Shown here: positions 16,772-24,867 of the stretch, piece after piece
Numbering within the stretch: the first letter of the stretch is position 1
Layout of the letters: each line of letters starts with the position of its first letter
Assembly: GCF_001500025.1 (NCBI RefSeq)
Contig: NZ_LQIW01000034.1
Span: forward strand, 310,001-374,000
From: Mycobacterium sp. IS-1590
GTDB lineage: Bacteria; Actinomycetota; Actinomycetes; Mycobacteriales; Mycobacteriaceae
Length of the DNA stretch: 64,000 nucleotides
Direction: 5' to 3'
Position numbers and translations under genes: made by a program
The notes under the pieces: model-generated
Databases searched by the model: none
Told to the model about the DNA's origin: nothing
The model's input: only the letters and a program-made list of their open reading frames with translations

Positions 16772-18216
16772 TCGGCCGCAAGTCGCTGTCGACGGCGCTG
16801 CTGGTGGTCCTGGTGGGCCTGCTCGTCGGAGGAACCGTGGTGGTCGTCCGCCAGGCGTTCTTCGGCCCGAGAACAATCACCGCCTACTTCAGCTCCGCCA
16901 CCGCGATCTACCCCGGTGACGAGGTGCGCGTCTCCGGGGTGCGGGTCGGCACGATCGAAGCGATCGAGCCCGACGGCGCCCAGGCCCGCATGCGGCTGTC
17001 CGTCGACCGTGACGTGCCGATCCCCGCCGACGCCAAGGCGGTGATCGTGGCGCAGAACCTGGTGTCCGCGCGTTACGTTCAGCTCGCCCCCGCCTACGAG
17101 ACCAGCGGTCCGACCCTTCCCGACAACGCCGTCATCGGTGTCGACCGGACGGCGGTGCCCGTCGAGTGGGACGAGGTCAAGGAACAACTGACGCGGCTCG
17201 CAACGGATCTCGGGCCGAGCGGCGACATTTCGACGACGTCGGTCAGCCGCTTCATCGACAGCGCGGCCAACGCCATGAACGGCAACGGCGACAAACTCCG
17301 CGAGACCATCACGCAGCTGGCACAGGTCGGCCGAATCCTCGCCGACGGCAGCGGCGACATCGTCGACGTCATCGTGCACCTGCAGACCTTCGTCAACGCG
17401 CTGCGCGACAGCAACGCCCAGATCGTGCAGTTCCAGGACCGTCTCGCCACGGTGAGCAGCGTGGTCGATTCGAGCAGGTCCGATCTCGACGCCGCCCTCA
17501 CCTATCTCGCCGAGGCAGTCGGCGAGGTGCAGCGGTTCATCGCGGGCAGCAGAGATCAGACCGCCGAACAGATTCAGCGCCTCGGCGCCGTCACACAGAA
17601 CCTCGCCGACAATCGGCTGGCCCTGGAGAACGTGTTGCACGTCGCGCCCAACGCCATCGGCAACGGATACAACATCTACAACCCCGACACCGGCACCATG
17701 ATCGGCGGCTTCGCGTTGGCGAACTTCGCGAACCCGGTGCAGCTGGTGTGCTCGTCGATCGCCGCGGTGAAGAACGCGACGGCACCCGAGGCGTCGAAGG
17801 CGTGCGCCGAATATCTCGGTCCCGCGCTGCGATTGCTCAACTTCAACTATCTGCCGATGCCGTTCAACGCCTACCTGCAGAAGTCGCCTAGCCCGGACAA
17901 CCTGATCTATTCGGATCCGGCGCTGGCTCCCGGGGGAGCCGGCGGGGCTCCGCAGCCTCCCGAGGCCCCACCTGCGGTGTCGGCGTACACCGGCGCCGGT
18001 GACGTGCCGCCGCCTGCGGGGTGGGCCACTGCGCCCGGTCTGCCCGGCGCCTACGCCCCGCACGGACTGCCTGCCGCACCGCAACCAGCCCTGTATCCGG
18101 GTGCGCCGATCCCGCCGGGCCCACCGACGACGGTCTCGCAGCCGACGACGCTCGAGGACATGTTGCTGCCCGCCGAGGCACCGGCACCACCGGCGACCCC
18201 AATGGGGCCGTCATGA
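16768..18216 (+). CDS. mceD: Mce-family protein, MceD type with Pro/Ala-rich tail
   Basis: This 482-residue subunit has an N-terminal helix (ALLVVLVGLLVGGTVVVV), an MCE domain with YPGDEVRVSGVRVGTIEAI and the helical tube region. From about residue 385 it carries a low-complexity tail rich in Pro, Ala and Gly, as often seen in MceD and MceF proteins. The ATG overlaps the mceC stop by four bases, and the stop overlaps the mceE start. Confidence 0.93.
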   Translation: MIGRKSLSTALLVVLVGLLVGGTVVVVRQAFFGPRTITAYFSSATAIYPGDEVRVSGVRVGTIEAIEPDGAQARMRLSVDRDVPIPADAKAVIVAQNLVSARYVQLAPAYETSGPTLPDNAVIGVDRTAVPVEWDEVKEQLTRLATDLGPSGDISTTSVSRFIDSAANAMNGNGDKLRETITQLAQVGRILADGSGDIVDVIVHLQTFVNALRDSNAQIVQFQDRLATVSSVVDSSRSDLDAALTYLAEAVGEVQRFIAGSRDQTAEQIQRLGAVTQNLADNRLALENVLHVAPNAIGNGYNIYNPDTGTMIGGFALANFANPVQLVCSSIAAVKNATAPEASKACAEYLGPALRLLNFNYLPMPFNAYLQKSPSPDNLIYSDPALAPGGAGGAPQPPEAPPAVSAYTGAGDVPPPAGWATAPGLPGAYAPHGLPAAPQPALYPGAPIPPGPPTTVSQPTTLEDMLLPAEAPAPPATPMGPS

Positions 18217-19457
18217 TGGGCCCCCGCTCGATCCGTCGCCTCGTCGTGATGGCGTGCTGCGTCGCCCTCGCGGTGACCGGGTGCACGTTCGAAGGCGTGA
18301 ACTCGCTGCCGCTCCCGGGCACGGTTGGCCGGGGTGCGGACGCCTCCGTGTATCACGTCCAGGTCGCCAATGTCGGTTCGCTGGAACCTAATTCACCGGT
18401 GCTGCTCGGCGACGTGGTCGTCGGCAGTATCGGCAAAATGAAGGTGACGAACTGGCACGCCGACATCGAGGTGTCGGTGCGACCCGACGTCGTGATACCC
18501 GCGAACGCGGTGGCGACCGTGGGGCAGACCAGCCTGCTCGGCTCGATGCACCTGGCGCTCGACCCGCCTCTGGGACAGGCACCCAGCGGTGCGCTGGAAC
18601 CCGGGTCGACGATCGGACTCGACAGGTCGTCGACGTACCCGTCCACCGAACAGACGCTGTCCTCGCTTTCGGTCGTCGTCAACGGCGGCGGCCTCGGACA
18701 GATGGGCGACATCGTCCGTGAGTTCAACGCCGCCCTGAGTGGACGCGAAGACCAGATCAGGGACCTGCTGGTCCGCCTGAACGATTTCATCGGGATGCTC
18801 GACACCCAACGCGACGACATCAACGCCTCCATCGCCGCGATGGACCGGATGTCGAGCACGTTCGCTGCCGAACGGGACGTCATCACCGCTGGGCTGCACC
18901 GCATTCCGCCCGCGCTCGATGTGCTGATCAAGGAACGGCCGCGCATCACCGAGGCGCTCGAGCGCCTGGGACGTTTCAGCGACACGGCCACCGGGCTGAT
19001 CAACGACACGAAAGACGACATCGTGCGTAACCTCGCCAATCTCGAACCGACGTTGCGCGCGCTCGCCGACGTCGGTCCGAACCTGGGCACCGTCCTGGCC
19101 TACGCGCCGACGTTCCCGTACACGCAGAGCTTCATCAACCGTGCGATCCGCGGCGACTACATGAACCAGTTCATCATCTTCGACTTCACCATTCCGCGGC
19201 TCAAGCGGGGGCTGTTCCTCGGCACCCGATGGGGGCAGGAGGGCGCGCCGATGGTGCCCGCCCCGGGCGACCCCTGGTATCTGACCTACACGCTGGACCC
19301 GTTGAATGCGCCGATCACGCCGGCGCCCACCGAGGTCGCCGAGCCACCACCGCTCGTCGAAAGCGCCGACAGTCAGGATGATTCACACGCGGTGGTCGAC
19401 CATGGGTCCGGTCTCGCGGCGGACGGCATGGCGGTCGCCGGGGGAGGCGGCAACTGA
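18213..19457 (+). CDS. mceE: Mce-family lipoprotein, MceE (LprK/LprN) type
   Basis: This 414-residue subunit is a predicted lipoprotein. The signal peptide ends in the lipobox LAVTGC with the modified cysteine at residue 24, then comes an MCE domain (VANVGSLEPNSPVLLGDVVVGSI) and the helical region. A lipid anchor in place of a membrane helix is the hallmark of the E subunit. The start ATG at 18213 overlaps the mceD stop by four bases. An ATG one codon later is equally possible. The stop overlaps mceF by one base. Confidence 0.93.
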   Translation: MMGPRSIRRLVVMACCVALAVTGCTFEGVNSLPLPGTVGRGADASVYHVQVANVGSLEPNSPVLLGDVVVGSIGKMKVTNWHADIEVSVRPDVVIPANAVATVGQTSLLGSMHLALDPPLGQAPSGALEPGSTIGLDRSSTYPSTEQTLSSLSVVVNGGGLGQMGDIVREFNAALSGREDQIRDLLVRLNDFIGMLDTQRDDINASIAAMDRMSSTFAAERDVITAGLHRIPPALDVLIKERPRITEALERLGRFSDTATGLINDTKDDIVRNLANLEPTLRALADVGPNLGTVLAYAPTFPYTQSFINRAIRGDYMNQFIIFDFTIPRLKRGLFLGTRWGQEGAPMVPAPGDPWYLTYTLDPLNAPITPAPTEVAEPPPLVESADSQDDSHAVVDHGSGLAADGMAVAGGGGN

Positions 19458-20992
19458 TGTTGACGCGCTTCGTCCGCAACCAGCTCATCATCTTCACCAT
19501 CGCCTCGGTGATCGGTATTGCGCTGATGGTGTTCGGTTACATGCAGGTGCCGACGCTGTTGGGCATCGGGCGCATCACGGTACAGCTCGAACTGCCCGGC
19601 ACCGGAGGCCTTTACCGGTTCTCGAACGTGACGTATCGCGGTGTCCAGATGGGCAAGGTTCTCGACGTGCGTGCCACCCGCGAGGGCGCCGTCGCGACGC
19701 TGTCGTTGAGCACGTCACCGAAGGTTCCGGCCGACACCCGCGCCGCCGTGCGCAGCGTGTCCGCGGTCGGCGAACAGTACGTCGACCTGGTGCCCGATGA
19801 CACGAACGGGCCGTTCCTGCAGGACGGCTCGGTGATCTCCCGAGAGAAGACCTCGGTGCCGCAAGCCGTCGGCCCGATGCTCGATCAGGTCAGCGCCTTG
19901 CTGGACAGCATTCCGAAGGACAAGATCAGCGGTCTGCTCGACGAGTCGTTCAAGGCCCTCGACGGGACGGGATACGACTTCGGTTCACTGATGGACTCGT
20001 CGGCGAAGATCGTAGGCGACGGCAACGCGATCGCCGACAAGACACGGGCGTTGATCGACGACAGCCGTCCGCTGCTGGACGGCCAGGCGCAGTCGGCCGA
20101 CGCCATCCGTAGCTGGGCGCGTGGCGTCGCGGGCATCACCGGGCAGATCGAGGCCGATGATGCGCAGATGCGCACCATTTTCGAAGTCGGTCCCGGAGCG
20201 GCGGACGAGGCCTCGCGGTTGTTCAACGACGTCAAGGCGACCCTGCCCGTGCTGCTGGCCAACCTGACATCCGTCGGCGAGGTCGGCGTGACGTATCACG
20301 CTGCGCTGGAACAACTTCTGGTGCTGTTCCCCCCGTATGTGGCGGCCACGCAGACCGTCGGCGTGGCGCGCAACAACCCCACCGGCATGGCGCTGGGGGA
20401 CTTCACGCTGGTGATCAGCGATCCGCCCGCGTGCACCGTCGGGTTCCTGCCGCCGAACCAGTGGCGCTCACCGGAAGACGAGACGATCGTCGACACACCC
20501 GACGGCCTGTACTGCAAACTGCCGCAGGATTCACCGATCGGGGTGCGCGGGGCGCGTAACTATCCGTGCCTGGCGCAGCCGGGTAAACGCGCGCCGACCG
20601 TCGAGATGTGCCAGAGCGACAAGCCGTTCGAGCCGCTGGCGATGCGCCAGCATCCGCTCGGTCCGTACCCGATCGATCCCGGTCTGATCGCCCAGGGTGT
20701 CGCGCCCGACGACCGGGTCGACTTCGAAGAGCGGATCTACGGTCCGGTGCAGGGCACGCCGCTGCCGCCCGCTCAACCAGGCGAAGCTGCGCCGCCGCCG
20801 CCCGACGGTCCCGGTCCCGCCGCGGCCCCGAGCTCCTCGAGCTCCGGTGCCGGGCCGTCCGTCGCCGTCGCCCCCTACGATCCGCAGACGGGTCAGTACG
20901 CGACGCCGGACGGTCAGGTGTTCCGCCAAGCCGACCTGGCGGCGTCGGCGGGTCCGAAGTCGTGGCAGGACCTACTCGTCCCGAATGAGTGA
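19457..20992 (+). CDS. mceF: Mce-family protein, MceF type
   Basis: This 511-residue last subunit has an N-terminal helix (LIIFTIASVIGIALMVFGY), an MCE domain with NVTYRGVQMGKVLDVRATREG, the helical tube region and a Pro/Ser-rich C-terminus followed by a conserved-looking QTGQYATPDGQVFRQADLA segment found in many mycobacterial MceF proteins. The operon ends here. The next gene converges with only 5 bp between stops, leaving no room for a separate terminator. Confidence 0.93.
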   Translation: MLTRFVRNQLIIFTIASVIGIALMVFGYMQVPTLLGIGRITVQLELPGTGGLYRFSNVTYRGVQMGKVLDVRATREGAVATLSLSTSPKVPADTRAAVRSVSAVGEQYVDLVPDDTNGPFLQDGSVISREKTSVPQAVGPMLDQVSALLDSIPKDKISGLLDESFKALDGTGYDFGSLMDSSAKIVGDGNAIADKTRALIDDSRPLLDGQAQSADAIRSWARGVAGITGQIEADDAQMRTIFEVGPGAADEASRLFNDVKATLPVLLANLTSVGEVGVTYHAALEQLLVLFPPYVAATQTVGVARNNPTGMALGDFTLVISDPPACTVGFLPPNQWRSPEDETIVDTPDGLYCKLPQDSPIGVRGARNYPCLAQPGKRAPTVEMCQSDKPFEPLAMRQHPLGPYPIDPGLIAQGVAPDDRVDFEERIYGPVQGTPLPPAQPGEAAPPPPDGPGPAAAPSSSSSGAGPSVAVAPYDPQTGQYATPDGQVFRQADLAASAGPKSWQDLLVPNE

Positions 20993-20997
20993 GCCCG

Positions 20998-21510
20998 TCA
21001 GGCGTCGTTTTTGACGAGCTTGAACGGCATGGTGATGAAGACGGGCTTGCTGACGCCGCACGCCCCGCTGGGGCCGGTGGTCTGGTCTTCGCCCGCCAGT
21101 GTCGTCGACGCGGGATCGGTCATGCTGCCGTCCTCGTTGACCGGGACGAACCGGAACACCTGGAGACCGGGGGCCGCCGTGCCGTCGGGACACGGGATCC
21201 AGTTCTCGACCGTGTGTTTGACGTACCACACACCGCCCGTCTTGTAGATCGGCGCGGTCCAGCCGAAATCGCTGACAACGGTGCCCGTGCACTCGGTCGG
21301 ATAACTGCACGTCGTGGAGATGGTCCAGGTGCTGCGCAAGCTGGCCTCGTCCCGGAACGCGTCGTTGGTCTTGGCGAATTCGCCGTTCGAGGTGGCGGTG
21401 TAGCTGCCGTTGAGGCCCCACTCGTTGCCGGTGGCCTGGGCGCCTCCGGCCCACCCGACGGCCGTCACAGCGACAGCGACGACACCTACCGCGACACCGG
21501 TCATCCGCAT
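20998..21510 (-). CDS. small secreted protein of mycobacterial type
   Basis: This 170-residue protein has an N-terminal signal peptide (MTGVAVGVVAVAVTAVGWAGGAQA, cut about here) and four mature-chain cysteines in two pairs (TTCSYPTEC, and later PC and AC). It has no known catalytic motif. Internal ATG 21510 is preferred over ATG 21525 because AAGGAG sits six bases before it. It converges on mceF. The pattern YTATSNGEFAKTND...WTISTTC recalls secreted proteins that often sit near mce loci. Function is unknown. Confidence 0.75.
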   Translation of the reverse strand: MRMTGVAVGVVAVAVTAVGWAGGAQATGNEWGLNGSYTATSNGEFAKTNDAFRDEASLRSTWTISTTCSYPTECTGTVVSDFGWTAPIYKTGGVWYVKHTVENWIPCPDGTAAPGLQVFRFVPVNEDGSMTDPASTTLAGEDQTTGPSGACGVSKPVFITMPFKLVKNDA

Positions 21511-21580
21511 CGCCGTCTCCTTCACCGATCGTGACGAACGATCAACCTAGGCCGGTTCCGACGCCGAGGACGATCCTCGT

Positions 21581-21613
21581 CCGCTCAGTGGAACAGGTGA
21601 TCCCGCTGAGCGG
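21581..21613. promoter_or_regulatory. inverted-repeat operator between the two secreted-protein genes
   Basis: CCGCTCAG and CTGAGCGG are perfect 8 bp arms separated by 17 bp. The right unit is a perfect 11 bp palindrome, CCGCTGAGCGG. The left, read on the minus strand, is GTTCCACTGAGCGG, 12 of 14 bases identical to the site upstream of yrbEA. It lies in the divergent promoter of two small secreted proteins. Confidence 0.5.
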
Positions 21614-21658
21614 CACCGTCGCCGTCGGTCGTCGTCTGCATGACGTATCAAGGACACC

Positions 21659-22114
21659 GTGGTTGCACGACGCCGCTCCGTGAGCTCCGCATTGGCGGGC
21701 GTGATGCTGATCGTCGCGGCGTTGTTCACCCCGGGGCTCGCCCACGCCGAGACCGCCTACGGCAACTTTCATCTGGTCATCGAGGGGCGCTACGACTTCC
21801 ACACGTGGCTGTGGGCGGTCTCGCGCTGCCAAGGCGACTGCGTGCACGTCCAGGCGATTCCACAGCCCATCGCGAAGGCGTTCGCCTACAGCGGTGATGC
21901 GCACCTCGCCGATGGCCGTTACACCCTGACCGTGGACGTCCCGGACGGGCTGCGGTGCGGCAACGTCTACTACGGTCCGGTGATCCCGACCCGCGACGTC
22001 TACTCGTGGGATGCGGCGACCCGGTCGGGCACGCTCGAGTCGTCGTTCGCGACCGGCTGCGACGGCGCGCCGGGCGGGACGTTCACCTATCCGTTCAGCC
22101 TCGCGCGCCTGTAG
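21659..22114 (+). CDS. small secreted protein
   Basis: This 151-residue protein has a clear signal peptide ending AHA before ETAYGNF. The mature part has four cysteines (SRC, GDC, RCG, TGC), which probably form disulfides. It is divergent from the other small secreted protein. Both end in a similar strand-like FxxPF segment, so they may be distant relatives. The start is GTG at 21659. It belongs to a mycobacterial family of unknown function. Confidence 0.7.
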   Translation: MVARRRSVSSALAGVMLIVAALFTPGLAHAETAYGNFHLVIEGRYDFHTWLWAVSRCQGDCVHVQAIPQPIAKAFAYSGDAHLADGRYTLTVDVPDGLRCGNVYYGPVIPTRDVYSWDAATRSGTLESSFATGCDGAPGGTFTYPFSLARL

Positions 22115-22186
22115 CCGAATCGAGGCCGCGCTTCACGGGCGGAAATCGCGTGGACGTGAACGCCCGACGTCCCGTTGAATGCCAGC

Positions 22187-23050
22187 ATGGTGAGCCAAGC
22201 CCGCAGCGGGGTGCTGATGGCGGTCGCGGCGATGCTGTCCGTGCAGACCGGCGCCGCGGTCGCGGTGACGCTGATCGACCGCATCGGCGCCGAAGGCGCG
22301 GCGTGGCTGCGCCTGGCGTGGGCGGGCGTCTTGATGCTCCTCATCGTCCGGCCGCGACCAAGGGCCTTCACGTGGGCGACGTTTCGGATGTGTGTGGTGC
22401 TCGGTGTGGTCACCGCCGCCATCACCTTGCTGTTCATGGCCGCGTTGGCCCGCATCCCGTTGGGCACCGCCAGCGCGATCGAATTCCTCGGCCCGCTGGG
22501 CGTCGCCGTTGCGCGAGGGGCCGGGCGCAATCGCCTGGTGTGGCCGGGTTTGGCCGCGGTCGGAGTCGTTCTGCTCACCCAACCGTGGGCGGGCCACGTC
22601 GACCCGGTCGGCGTCCTGTACGCGCTGGCTTCAGCTGCCTGTTGGGCGGCCTACATCCTGTTGACCCAGCGGGTCGGTGATGAAGTGGTGGGGATGTCGG
22701 GGCTGGCGGTGTCGATGCCCGTCGCAGGCATCGTGGCCACTCTGGCCGTCGGCCACCTGGTGCTGCCGCGGCTTTCGGTGGACATCCTGTTGATCGGGAT
22801 CGGCTTGGCGATCCTGCTGCCCGTCGTGCCGTTCGCGCTGGAACTGCTGGCATTACGACGACTGACCGCCGCCGCGTTCGGAACACTGATGGCGCTCGAA
22901 CCGGGCTTCGCGATGGTCATCGGCCTGCTGATCCTGCACCAGGTGCCCGAAGCGCTCGGCGTGCTCGGCATGTGCTTCGTGGTGGCCGCCGGCATGGGCG
23001 CCGCGCGCACCGGGGCCCGCACACCGCCGGTCCCCGTCGAAGTGGCGTGA
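22187..23050 (+). CDS. EamA/RhtA-type drug/metabolite transporter
   Basis: This 287-residue membrane protein has ten predicted helices in two EamA repeats and is like the threonine/homoserine exporter RhtA. Segments such as ARIPLGTASAIEFLGPLGVAVA and LTAAAFGTLMALEPGFAMVIGLL are typical of the repeat ends. ATG 22187 is the most usual start. An in-frame TTG twelve bases upstream and a GTG directly after it are alternatives. The gene stands alone and converges on the polyamine transporter operon. The substrate is not predictable. Confidence 0.88.
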   Translation: MVSQARSGVLMAVAAMLSVQTGAAVAVTLIDRIGAEGAAWLRLAWAGVLMLLIVRPRPRAFTWATFRMCVVLGVVTAAITLLFMAALARIPLGTASAIEFLGPLGVAVARGAGRNRLVWPGLAAVGVVLLTQPWAGHVDPVGVLYALASAACWAAYILLTQRVGDEVVGMSGLAVSMPVAGIVATLAVGHLVLPRLSVDILLIGIGLAILLPVVPFALELLALRRLTAAAFGTLMALEPGFAMVIGLLILHQVPEALGVLGMCFVVAAGMGAARTGARTPPVPVEVA

Positions 23051-23059
23051 AGCGCCCTA

Positions 23060-23117
23060 CGAGCGTGCGTAAACTGCCGAGGAATCGCGGCGTGTCATGG
23101 GCAGACTCGCACGCTCG
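23060..23117. repeat. intergenic palindrome between convergent genes
   Basis: CGAGCGTGCG and CGCACGCTCG are perfect 10 bp arms around a 38 base loop, which itself contains GCCG-8 bases-CGGC. The element fills the gap between the convergent EamA and potC-type genes. It may act as a bidirectional terminator or be a repeated extragenic palindrome. There is no T-run. Confidence 0.5.
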
Positions 23118-23146
23118 CGGTGAGGGGAGGAGGCGAGGTAGCGTCG

Positions 23147-23992
23147 CTAGACGTCGATCCGCTTGCGCCGGTAGAGCGTTCCGAGGGCCAGCAGGACGAG
23201 GCTGATCACCAGGATCGCCGTTGCGAGGACGTTGATCTGTGGCGGCACCGCGGCCTTCACCGCGGCATTGACGTACAGCGGATATGTCACCGTCGAACCG
23301 CTGACGAAGTAGGTGATGATGAAATCGTCGAGCGACAACGCGAACGACAGCATGCCCGCTGCGACGATGCCCGGGACGATCAGCGGCAGCGTCACCCGGA
23401 AGAAGGTGCGCGTGGGGCTGGCGCCGAGGTCCATCGACGCGTCCTCGAGCGTCCAGTCGAAGCCGCGCACCCGGGCGCGCACGGTCATCGCGATGAAGCT
23501 GACCTCGAACGCGATGTGCGCCAACACGATCGTCGTGTAGCCGGTCGCCCACCCGAGGTCGAGAAACAGCACCAGCAGCGCGGCACCCATGACCACCTCG
23601 GGCGCCGTCAGCGGCAGGACGAGAAACGTGTCGACCGCGCGCTGTCCCCGCCACCGTTGCCGCACAAGGGCTATGGCCACCAACGTACCCAGTACCAACG
23701 CGGCCGCGGTGGAGACCGCGGCGACGTTGATGCTCAGCTTCAGCGCCTCGGTCAGCGCGGGATACTCGAACGGATCGGCCCAGTTGTCCAGGGTGAAACC
23801 CTGCCAGCTGTAGTTGAACTTGCCCTTCGGATCGTTGAACGAGAACAGCACGATCACGAAAATGGGCAGGAACAAATACAGCAGCACGAGCCCCGCGACG
23901 ATCCTCAGCAGCCAGTCGCCCCACCGCGGTGTTCCCTTGACTTTCTTGGCCGGCGCGAGGCTGGTCGCCGCTTCCAGGGCCTGGACGGTCAT
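23147..23992 (-). CDS. potC: polyamine ABC transporter permease, PotC type
   Basis: This 281-residue inner-membrane permease of a spermidine/putrescine importer has six hydrophobic helices and the permease EAA loop (EDASMDLGASPTRTFFRVTLPLIVPGI), which contacts the ATPase. The start ATG at 23992 overlaps the stop of the PotB gene by four bases. It is the last gene of the potABDC-like leftward operon. Substrate assignment comes from family resemblance of all four genes. Confidence 0.88.
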   Translation of the reverse strand: MTVQALEAATSLAPAKKVKGTPRWGDWLLRIVAGLVLLYLFLPIFVIVLFSFNDPKGKFNYSWQGFTLDNWADPFEYPALTEALKLSINVAAVSTAAALVLGTLVAIALVRQRWRGQRAVDTFLVLPLTAPEVVMGAALLVLFLDLGWATGYTTIVLAHIAFEVSFIAMTVRARVRGFDWTLEDASMDLGASPTRTFFRVTLPLIVPGIVAAGMLSFALSLDDFIITYFVSGSTVTYPLYVNAAVKAAVPPQINVLATAILVISLVLLALGTLYRRKRIDV

Positions 23993-24864
23993 ACGAGTTC
24001 CTCCGTGCCCAATGCCCGGGTGTAGAGAAGGACGCCCACCAGGATGATGCCCATCAGCACCATGCTCAGCGCCGCCGCGGCCGGATAGTCCTTGACGACC
24101 AGGAACTGCTGCTGAATCACGTTGCCGATCATCGTCGTTTGGGTGCTGCCCAGATATTCGGCGTTGATGAAGTCCCCCGCGGCCGGGATGAAGACCAGCA
24201 GGCTGCCGGCCAGCAGGCCGGGAAGCGACAGCGGCAGGATGACCTTGGTGAAGCTGCGGGTATTCGACGAGTACAGGTCCTTGGAGGCTTCGATCAGCCG
24301 CGGATCGATCTTCTCCAGGCTGACGTACAGCGGCAGGATCATGAAGATGATCCAGTTGTAGGTGAGGCCGCCGATGACCGCCCAGCTCGTCGACAACAGC
24401 CGCCCGTCGGCCGGCAACAGCCCGATCGCGCCCAACGCCTCGACCACCCAACCGTTGTCGGCCAGAATGGTTTTCCACGCGATCGTGCGGATCAGGAACG
24501 TCACGAAGAACGGCAGGATCACCAGGCCCAGGATGAGGTTCTTGAAACGCCCGGCCTTGAACGCGATCACATACGCCAGCGGGAAGGACAGCAGCACGCA
24601 CAGCACCGTCGCGGTGGTGGCGTAACCGAACGACCGCAGTATCTGCTCCTGATACTTGCTGAACGCCTCGGCGTAGTTCCCGAAGTCCCATGAGAACGTC
24701 AGTGTCGGAAGGAAAATGGAGCCGCTGGTCGTCGACAGCGACATCCGCGCCAGGGAGATGAACGGGACGACGAAGAACACCGCGAGGTACACCATAGCGG
24801 GCAGGACCATCAGATACGGGGCGATCCTGCTGCGCTGTCGGCCGCTACTGGCGACTCCTGCCAT
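23989..24864 (-). CDS. potB: polyamine ABC transporter permease, PotB type
   Basis: This 291-residue permease is the partner of PotC. It has six helices and the EAA loop EASKDLYSSNTRSFTKVILPLSLPGL. The start is ATG 24864, three bases after the stop of the binding-protein gene, and the stop overlaps PotC. The stretch FFVTFLIRTIAWKTILADNG is typical of PotB. Confidence 0.89.
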   Translation of the reverse strand: MAGVASSGRQRSRIAPYLMVLPAMVYLAVFFVVPFISLARMSLSTTSGSIFLPTLTFSWDFGNYAEAFSKYQEQILRSFGYATTATVLCVLLSFPLAYVIAFKAGRFKNLILGLVILPFFVTFLIRTIAWKTILADNGWVVEALGAIGLLPADGRLLSTSWAVIGGLTYNWIIFMILPLYVSLEKIDPRLIEASKDLYSSNTRSFTKVILPLSLPGLLAGSLLVFIPAAGDFINAEYLGSTQTTMIGNVIQQQFLVVKDYPAAAALSMVLMGIILVGVLLYTRALGTEELV

Positions 24865-24867
24865 GCA

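Noticed and set aside
13447..20992. Numbering the operon as mce4 or another specific mce locus
   Set aside because: The subunit types are clear, but deciding which paralogue this is needs a phylogeny that cannot be done by eye.
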